Positions 1 to 9,000 of a DNA stretch of 64,000 nucleotides are shown here, piece after piece. The DNA is taken from positions 1 to 64,000 of the forward strand of contig JAIUPN010000009.1 of the NCBI GenBank assembly GCA_020160755.1. The letters run 5' to 3'. Under the pieces are notes generated by a model. That model did no database searches. It worked only from the letters and a program-made list of their open reading frames with translations, and was not told where the DNA came from. The translations under genes were made by a program, and so were the position numbers. Numbering within the stretch: the stretch's first letter is position 1; each line of letters opens with the position of its first letter. This DNA comes from Pseudomonadota bacterium (GTDB taxonomy: Bacteria; Pseudomonadota; Alphaproteobacteria; Sphingomonadales; Sphingomonadaceae).

Positions 1-62
1 ACCATGGGGCTTTTTATTCAACCCAACTGGCCCCTTTTTAAACCGGTGCCTGGCCCGTTTTT
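1..62. other. Anomalous, probably low-quality window edge
   Basis: The first 60 or so bases have several T and C homopolymer runs and roughly half GC, while the sequence from about 63 on is two-thirds GC and codes cleanly for adhesin. The encoded residues here (Phe/Leu/Pro-rich) do not look like the repeat modules. This fits an error-prone contig end, or a junction; the frame stays open through it by chance or because only substitutions occur. Confidence 0.45.
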
Positions 63-3000
63 ATCCCGGTGTTGACAATGAAGACGATCTGCCCGCGCGT
101 GCGGGCGAAGCGGCGGGCTCGGACACGGCCCCCGACAGCCTGACCGACAGCGACAGCTTCTCGGTGTCGACCCCCGACGGCATGGGCACCGTGGTGCTCA
201 ACAGCTTCAACGGCGTGCCGCTCGGCGCCCCGCTGACGCTCGTCGTCGCCAATGGCAATTTCACGCCGCAGTCGGTTTCGACCGCTTACGGCACGCTCAA
301 TGTCACCGGCTTCACCGCAGTGACCGGCGCCGACGGATCGGTGATCGGCGGGACGTTCACCTACAGCTATACGCTGAACGACAACCGCACCGACCATCCG
401 GCGCTCGGCGAGGACGGCCGCACCGACAGCGTCGGCGTCACCGTCACCGACATCGACGGATCGACGGCCAGCGCGACGATCGACATCCGCATCACCGATG
501 ATGTTCCTGACGCGATCGACGACAGCATGGTGCAGACGATCGAGAATGCGCCGGTCACGATCAATGTCCTCGCCAACGACGTGCAGGGTGCCGACAGCGT
601 CCAGCCCTCGGCGGTCCAGCTCGTTGCGGGCTCGCTCACCGGCACCGGCACGCTCGTCAACAATGGCGACGGCACCTTCACCTACACGCCCGGCGCGCAG
701 GAAACCGGCAACATCAGCTTCCAGTACCGGGTCACCGACGGCGATGGCGACACCGACGTCGCCACTGCGACGATCACGCTCGTCGCCGATTCGGCGCCGC
801 AGATCGGCAAGATTGCTGACGTCACCGTCGATGAGGACGGCCTCGCGGGCGCCAACGCCGACAACGGCCTGCCGGGTGAGGTGACCTCGACCGGCAGCGC
901 GAGCGCCAACGGCACGATCACGGTCGATTTCGGTAGCGACGTCCCGGCAACGCTCGCGGGCTCGCTCGTCCTCAACGACAGCGCCGCGCTCGACACGCAC
1001 CTGACCGTGGGCAATGTAGCGGTGACCTTCGACAAGGTCGGCAACGATCTCGTCGGCTCGGTCGGCGGCAATGAAGTGATCCGCATCAGCCTCACGACCG
1101 CGACCGCCGGTCCCGGCGCGACGCAGGTCACCTATGGCTATACGGTCACCCTGTCGCAGGCGATCGATCAGGCGGTCCCGGGCAGCGAGGACAGCGATTT
1201 CCTCGCGGGCATCGGCTTCACCGTCACCGATAATGACGGCACGACCGCATCGGGCTCGTTCGGCGTTGCGATCGTCGACGACCTGCCGACGCTCAATGTT
1301 TCGGATACGCCGACGACCGTCGTCGAAGGCGCGACCGCGACCGGCACCTGGACGCTCGACCGCGGCGCCGACGGCGTGTCGTCGGTCAATGTCAGCTTCG
1401 GCAGCGGCAGCGCGACCTTGTCGCTGGCGCCGGGAAGCAGCGTTTCGATCACGCAGCCGACGGGCACGCTGACGGTCAACGCCAACGGTACCTTCAGCTT
1501 TGCCGCGGCCGGAAACCAGAACAACACCACGAATCCGTCCGCCAGCTTCACTCTGTCGGCGGTCGACCGCGACGGCGATCCGACGTCGGACAGCCTGACG
1601 ATCGCGATCACCGACGGCGCCAATCCGGTGAGCGCGACGCCGATCACGCTGACCGTGAATGAAGCGGCGCTCGCCGATGGCCGCACGCCGGGCAGCCCGG
1701 CCGAAGTCGACAGCGGCAACCTCAGCTTCACCGCGGGTTCGGACATGCTGTCGGGCTTCGCCTTCACCGGCGTCGCCGGGCTTGTCGCCAATCTCGATGG
1801 CGCGGGCACCGACATTTACTGGACGATGGCGGCCGGCGGACAGACGATCACCGGATCGCTGACCCCGAACGGCCCCGCTGCAATCACGATCAGCCTGACC
1901 GCACCCGCCAGCATTGCACCCGGCGCGACCAATACGGCGACCGTCACGGTGACGCTCGCCGACAATCTGCCGCACGCGCTGGCGATGGCCGCGCAGACGC
2001 AGGCGCTCGGCACCGTCACGGTGCAGGCGAGCGATACCGACGGCGACCTCGCGACGGGCGTCGTCACGGTGCAGGTCATCGACGATATTCCGACGGTTAC
2101 TGCGGTGGCTGGCGGCGCCAATGCGCTGACGGTCGACGACAGCGACCTCGCGACCAACGCAACCGCCAATTTCGGTTTCGGACAGCCGGGCAGCCTGTTC
2201 AACGTCGCGTTCAACGCCGATGGACCGGCGGCGGTCAATTCGATCGTCTATGCGCTCGGCGTGAAATCGACCGGCGTCGCGTCGGGGCTTGTCGACACCA
2301 TCACCGGCCAGTCGATCGTGCTGACGAACGAGTCGGGCGTCGTTTACGGCCGCACGAGCGGCAGCGGCGAGACCGTTTTCACCCTGTCGGTCGATGCGAA
2401 CGGCACGGTGACGCTCGACCAGCAGCGTCCGATCTTCCACTCTCCCGATACCGGGGCCGACCAGGCGACTGGACTCAGCGCCGCCGACCTGATCACGCTG
2501 ACCGCGACGATCACCGACAGCGACGGCGATCCGGCGAGCGCGACGGCCAATATCGGCGGCGCGCTGACCTTCAAGGATGATGGCGTCAATATCGACATCA
2601 GCGTCGCGGGCGAAGCGAATATCCTGCTGACGACGCAGGATGGTGAAACGATCGGGGCCGCCAGCGACTTTGCGGTATCGACGGCGAATTTCAGCGGCGT
2701 CTTCGCTTTCGCCAACGCCGATTTCGGCGAGGATGGCGCGGGCGCGATCACCTGGAACTATGCCCTGTCGCTGTTCGGCGCCGATGGTGCGGATTCGGGG
2801 CTCGACAGCAATGGCGCGTCGATCTTCCTCTACAATGTAGCCGGGGTGATCACCGGTTCGACCGCGGCGAATGCCGGCGCGGTCAATCCCGGCAACACGA
2901 TCTTCACGCTGGGCGCCAACGCCGCGAACGGCACGGTCACGCTGACGCAAATGGCGCAGATCGACCATGCCGGCCCGGGCGTCGACAGCAATTTCGAAAA

Positions 3001-6000
3001 CCAGCTTGCGGCGCTCGCCGACAATCTGGTCCGCCTGACGGGAACCGTGACGATCACCGATCGCGATGGCGACACCGACAGCGCGACGCAGTCGATCGAC
3101 CTTGGCGGCAACATCCGCTTCGCCGACGACGGCCCGGTCCTCGACGTCACGCTGAAGGCGGGTGCCGAGCTGCGGATCGACGAGACCAATGGCGTCACCG
3201 CCGCGGGCACCGAAGTCGACCCCGACGCCACCGGCAACCTCGGTTCGGCGACGATTGCGATCGCCGATCTTTACACCGTCAGCCTCGACGCGGGCGCCGA
3301 TACGCCGGTCGCCTACAGCTATGCCTTTGTCCTTGGCGGGGCCACCCCCGCGAGCGGCTATCTGATCTCGGCTACGAACGAAGTCATCCGCCTCTACCAG
3401 ACCGGCCCCGGCACGGTCGAAGGCCGCGGTGAAACCTCGGGCAATGTGGCTTTCACCTTCACGGTCGCGGCGAACGGCACGGTCACGATGACGCAGCTCA
3501 TCGCGATCGAGCATGGCAACACCGCGAGCAACGACGAAACCTCGCCCGGAATGAATGCCGGCGCGCTTCTGCTCCAGGTCACCGCGACCGATTTCGATGG
3601 CGATTTCAGCCGCGATACCGTCGATCTCGGCAGCGTCGTGCGCATCGAGGACGATGGCCCGTCGATCACCAATGTCGCGGGTTCGGGCAGCGTCACGCTC
3701 GACGAAACCGGCGGGCTCGACAGCAATGTCACCTCGGCCGCCGCGGTCATCACCGCGAACCTCAACTTCGGTGCCGATGGCGCCGCGACGACGAACAGCG
3801 TCGTCTACGGCCTGTCGCTGACCGGCAATGGCACGACGCCGCTGACGACCGCGGTCGGCGATTTCGCCATTTCGCTCGTTGCGACGTCGGCGACGACGAT
3901 CGTTGGCCGTTACACCGACGGCGGCGGCGTGGTGCGCGACGCCTTTACCGTCACGATCAACCCCAACGGCACGCTGACGGTGTCGCAGCTCGTCGCGCTC
4001 GAACATCTGCAGGACGGCCAGTTCCCGCTTCACAACGATCCGCTGACGCTCGATAATCTGATCACCGCATCGGTGACGATCACCGACAGCGACGGCGACA
4101 GCGTGTCGGCGACCAAGCAGGTCGGCGGCCAGGTCACCTTCCTCGACGACGGCCCGTCGGCCAGCGTGGCCGCGACCGGCACGATCATCCTGAACGACGA
4201 AACCGCGACGAGCAGTCTGGTCCCGACTCTCGACACCGGCATGATCGTCAAGGGCGACGATCCGAACGTCGGCGGCACGGGAGCGATCAGCATCGCCACG
4301 TCGGGCACCGCGATCGTCACCGTGACCCCCAACTTCGGGACCGACGGCGCCGCGGCGACCGGTTCGATAGTCTATAACATGGGGCTTGCCTCTTCGGCCA
4401 CGGGCCTCACGATCACCGACGGATCGCCGATTACCCTCGTCTTTTCGGGCGGTTCGATCGTCGGCCGGGTTGGCGGCAGCGGTGCTTTTGCCGGGCAGGC
4501 AGCCTTTGCGATCGCGATCGACCCCGCCACCGGCGTCGTCACCGTCGAACAATATCTGTCGCTCGACCATCCGGTTGGGACCGATCCCGATGACACGCTG
4601 CAACTGATCGCGGGTTCGATCCTTGTCGGCGTGACGGTGACCGACAGCGACGGCGATTTCCGCTCTTCGAATGTCATCGATATATCGGGCCAGATCCGCT
4701 TCGACGACGATGGCCCGACGATCAGCAATGTCGCGGGCGGTGCGAGCGTGACGCTCGACGAGACGGGCGGTTTCGATACCGTCACGTCGGCGACCCCGGT
4801 GATCACTGCTGCGTTTGCTTATGGTGCCGACGGCCCCGCGCCGACCGGTGCGACCACCTATGGCATCGAACTGACCGCCGGCGGCACAAGCGCGGCCAGT
4901 GGCCTTACGACCGCAGTGGGCGACTTTGCGATTACCCTGGTCGAAACCTCGGCGACGACGATCGTCGGCCAATACACCGATGGCGGCGGCGTGGTTCGCG
5001 ACGCCTTCACCATTACGATCAACGGCAATGGCACGCTCACCGTGACGCAGCTCGTCGCGCTCGAGCATCTGCAGGACGGCGCCCTGCCGCTGCACAATGA
5101 TCCGCTGACGCTGACCGGCCTGATCAGCGCCACCGTCACGATCAAGGACGGCGACGACGACACCGCGACCGGCAAGACCGAGATCGGTGACCAGATCACC
5201 TTCCTCGACGATGGCCCGACGGCCAATGCCGATACGAAGACGGTCGCCGAGGGCGCGACCGCGAACGGCAACGTCCTGACCGACAACGCCGACAGCTTCG
5301 GCGCCGACGGCCCCGACGCTACGACCCCTGCGGGCGGCGTCGTCGGCGTTCGCGTTGCGGGTGCCGACACGACCACCCCGGTCGTCACCGGCACCGGCAC
5401 GGCGATCGTCACCGCGCTCGGCACGCTGACGCTGAATGCGAACGGCACCTACACTTATGTTGCCAAGCCGAACGTGGTGACCGGCACCGCAACCGACAGC
5501 TTTGTCTATACGATCCGCGATGCCGACGGCGACACGTCGACGACGACGCTGACGATCACGATCAACGATTCGGGATTGGCGGTGTCGAGCGACAATGTGA
5601 TCGTCGACGAAGCGGCGCTGGCGACGGGCAGCAATCCGTCGGCGACGACCGAAGTCGCGCCGGGCACGATCGCCGACAATATCAGCGGTGGCACCGGACC
5701 GTTCACCTATACGCTCGTCGGCAGCGGGACGGGCGCACACGGCACCTTCGTGCTCAATCCGAATGGCGGCTATACCTATACGCTGACCAGCCGGATCGAC
5801 GGCGTGACCGCCGACAATGGCACGAACACCGTCGACAATGCCGAAACCTTCAGTGTCCTGGTGACCGATGCGAACGGCAACAGCGTCACGACGACGGTGA
5901 CGGTCGACGTGATCGACGATGTTCCCACCGCGCGCGCCGATCCGGCGATCATCGTCGCCGAGGATATCGTCGGCACGGTCGGTGGCAATCTGCTCGACGA

Positions 6001-9000
6001 CGATACGCAGGGCGCCGACGGCGCGACCGTGACCTCGGTGACGATCGGCGCAACGACGACGGCGATCGCCGCGGCGGGCAATACCGTCATCACCACGGCG
6101 AACGGCGTCTATACCTTCGCCGCGACCGGCGTCTGGACCTTCAACCCGAACCCGGTGAACAATGCCGCGGCGGTGAATGCGGGCTTCAGCTACACGATCA
6201 CAGACGGCGACGGCGATACCGCGGTCTCGACGCAGGCGATCAGCCTGACCGACGGCGCCAATCCCGTCGGCGGCGGGACGATCACGCTGGCGCTCGACGA
6301 CCAGAATCTGGCCGACGGCTCGACCCCGGCAAACCCCGACTTCGCCAGCGGAACGCTGAATTTCACGCCGGGCTCGGATGCGATCGCCTCGATCGTTTTC
6401 GCGAGCAGCGTGGCGAGCCTCGGCGGCGGGCTGACCTGGGTCCGCGTCTCCGACACGCAGATCACCGGCTCGGACGGAGCGCGGCTCGTCGTCACGCTCG
6501 ACCTCGTCCGCAGCGGTAACAATGCGACGGTTACAGCGACGCTCAACGACAATTATGACGATCATCCGACGATCAATGTCGACGACCTTGTGAACCTCGG
6601 TTCGGTCGGCGTCGTCGCCACCGACGCCGACGGCGATCAGGCAACCGGCACGGTTACCGTAACCGTTTCGGACGATCTGCCTACTGCCACGCTGACCGTG
6701 ACCAACGAAAGCAGCGTGCTGTTGACGACGCAGGACGCCGAGACGATCGGTGCGGCCGTTTCCGATACCGCGACCTCGACGGCGAACTTCGGCGGCGCCT
6801 TCTCGCTGACGTCGGCCTATGGCGCCGACGGCGCGGGCACGACGACGCTCAGCTATGCGCTCAGCCTCGTCGTCGCGAACGGCAGCCTCGCAAGCCTTGC
6901 GAGCAATGGCGTCGCGATCCGCCTCTACACGCAGCCCGACGGCTCGATCGTCGGCTCGACCGCGACGACTTCGGCCAGTGTGAACACTGCGAACATAATC
7001 TTCTCGCTCGCCGCCAATACCACGACGGGGGCGGTCACACTGACGCAGTTCGCCGAAATCGACCATGGAACCCCCGGCAGCACGGCGGCGCCTTATGACA
7101 ATCAGTTCGCTACGCTGGCGGACGGCCTCGTTCGCCTCAACGGGACCGCGACGATCACCGATGCGGACAACGATACGCGGACGAGCACCGCGTTCGTCGA
7201 CCTCGGCGGCAACATCCGCTTTGCCGACGACGGGCCGTCGATCGCGATCGGTGCACCGCTTCCGACGCTGACCGTCGATGAATCGGACTTCACGACGAAC
7301 GCAGTCAGCGCGGCCGTGTTCACGACGAACTTCGGCGCCGATGGCCCCGGGGCGGTGACCTACACGCTCGGCATCAACGCCGGTTCAACGGGCCTGGTCG
7401 ACACGGCCACAGGTCAGAATGTGGTGCTGACCCTGGTCGGCAATCAGGTCATCGCGACCGCCGGAAGCGGCGGCCCGACTGTCTTCACGGTCTCGGTCAA
7501 TGCCGGCGGTACGATCACGCTCGACCAGATCCGCGCGATCGCGCACGACACCGACGGCGGCCCCGGCGCAGCGCACGACGACGCGAAATCGCTCGCGGCG
7601 GCGAATCTGGTCACGCTGACCGGCACGATCACCGACGGCGACGGCGACAGCGCGCAGGCGACGATCAACCTCGGCGACCGGCTGACGTTCAAGGACGACG
7701 GCCCGACGGTGACCGCGGATTCGGGTACGACGACCGAAGCGACACTCGACTTCAACGCGGCCTTCGTGCTCGACTTCTCGGGCAGCATCGACACCGCCGA
7801 ACTCAACACGATGCTCAACGCCGTCCGCGACGCCGGGCTTGCGCTGTTCGGCAGCTCGAGCGGCGATGTGTCGATCCGGCTCGTCGGCTTTGCATCGTCC
7901 GCCACAAGCTGGGGGCCGTTCACCGACCCGGTCAGCTTCATCCAGCAGCTCGATGCGCTCAATCCGTCGCAGGGCGGCACGCGCCCGCTCAATTCGAACA
8001 CCAACTTCTCTGCTGGTATCAACGAGTTGCTGAATGTCTATTCGGCCGATCCGACCGCCAGCAATCAGGTGTTTTTCCTCAGCGACGGCAATCCGAACGA
8101 AGGGACCGGATCGGGCAATGCGCTCAATTCGGCGACCGCGACGGCGTGGAACAATTTCGTCAACAACAATGGCGTCAATGTCACCGCGATCGGCGTCGGC
8201 AACGGCATCAGCGACGGTCCGCTGCAGGATATCGACGTCGACGGCCAGGGCACAGTCCTTCGCGCCGACGATTTCGACGACCTGGTCCAGACCCTGCTCG
8301 ACGCGGTGGTTGCATTGCCGGTCAGCGGCGACCTCGACGCGAACGACAATTTCGGCGGCGACGGCGGCCGGATCCAGTCGATCACGGTCGGCACCACCAC
8401 TTATACATGGGATGGCAACAACACGATCACCCGGACGGGCACCGGCCCGGGTACGCAGGCCGGTAACAGCATCTCGGTCGTCACTCCGCAGGGCGCGACG
8501 CTGACGCTGAACTTCGCGACGGGAATCTGGAGCTATGCGCCCGACGACACGCCGACGCCTGGATCGGAGCTATTCAACTATACGGTGATCGACCGCGACG
8601 GCGACACCGCGGGTTCGACCCTCACCGTGACGGTGGTCGACGGCGGCGGTCCCGGCGGCGGGACGATCGCGAATCCCGATATCGTCATCACCAACGCCAG
8701 CGGTTCGGGCGCGGCGATCCAGATCGCCGAAGCCGCATTGCTCGCGAACGATCAGGCGGGGACCGCGATCACCGGGGGCGCCAGCAATGTCACCGATGCG
8801 ACCAGCGTGACGCGCGGCGGCGGCAACTTCACTTTCACCGACAATGACGTCGATGGCGGCGGATTCTTCTACTCGACCACGCCGACCGATACGGCGCGGG
8901 TCACGGTCAATCGCGCGCAGGCGGGCAACGCCACGCTCAACGGTACCAGCGCGAACGACATCCTGGTCGGCCGCGACGCGGCCGACGACACGCTCGTCGG

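Noticed and set aside
38..7066. A 2342-residue open frame on the minus strand, opposite the adhesin.
   Set aside because: It is the antisense shadow of repetitive GC-rich coding DNA. It consists of Arg, Asp, Gly, Val and Ala in low-complexity order, has no domain, and disagrees with the strong domain content on the plus strand.
1612..7715. Repeated units in the adhesin considered as a CRISPR or other array.
   Set aside because: The units are hundreds of bases long, diverged, and keep a single reading frame with protein-level conservation. They are protein domain repeats.
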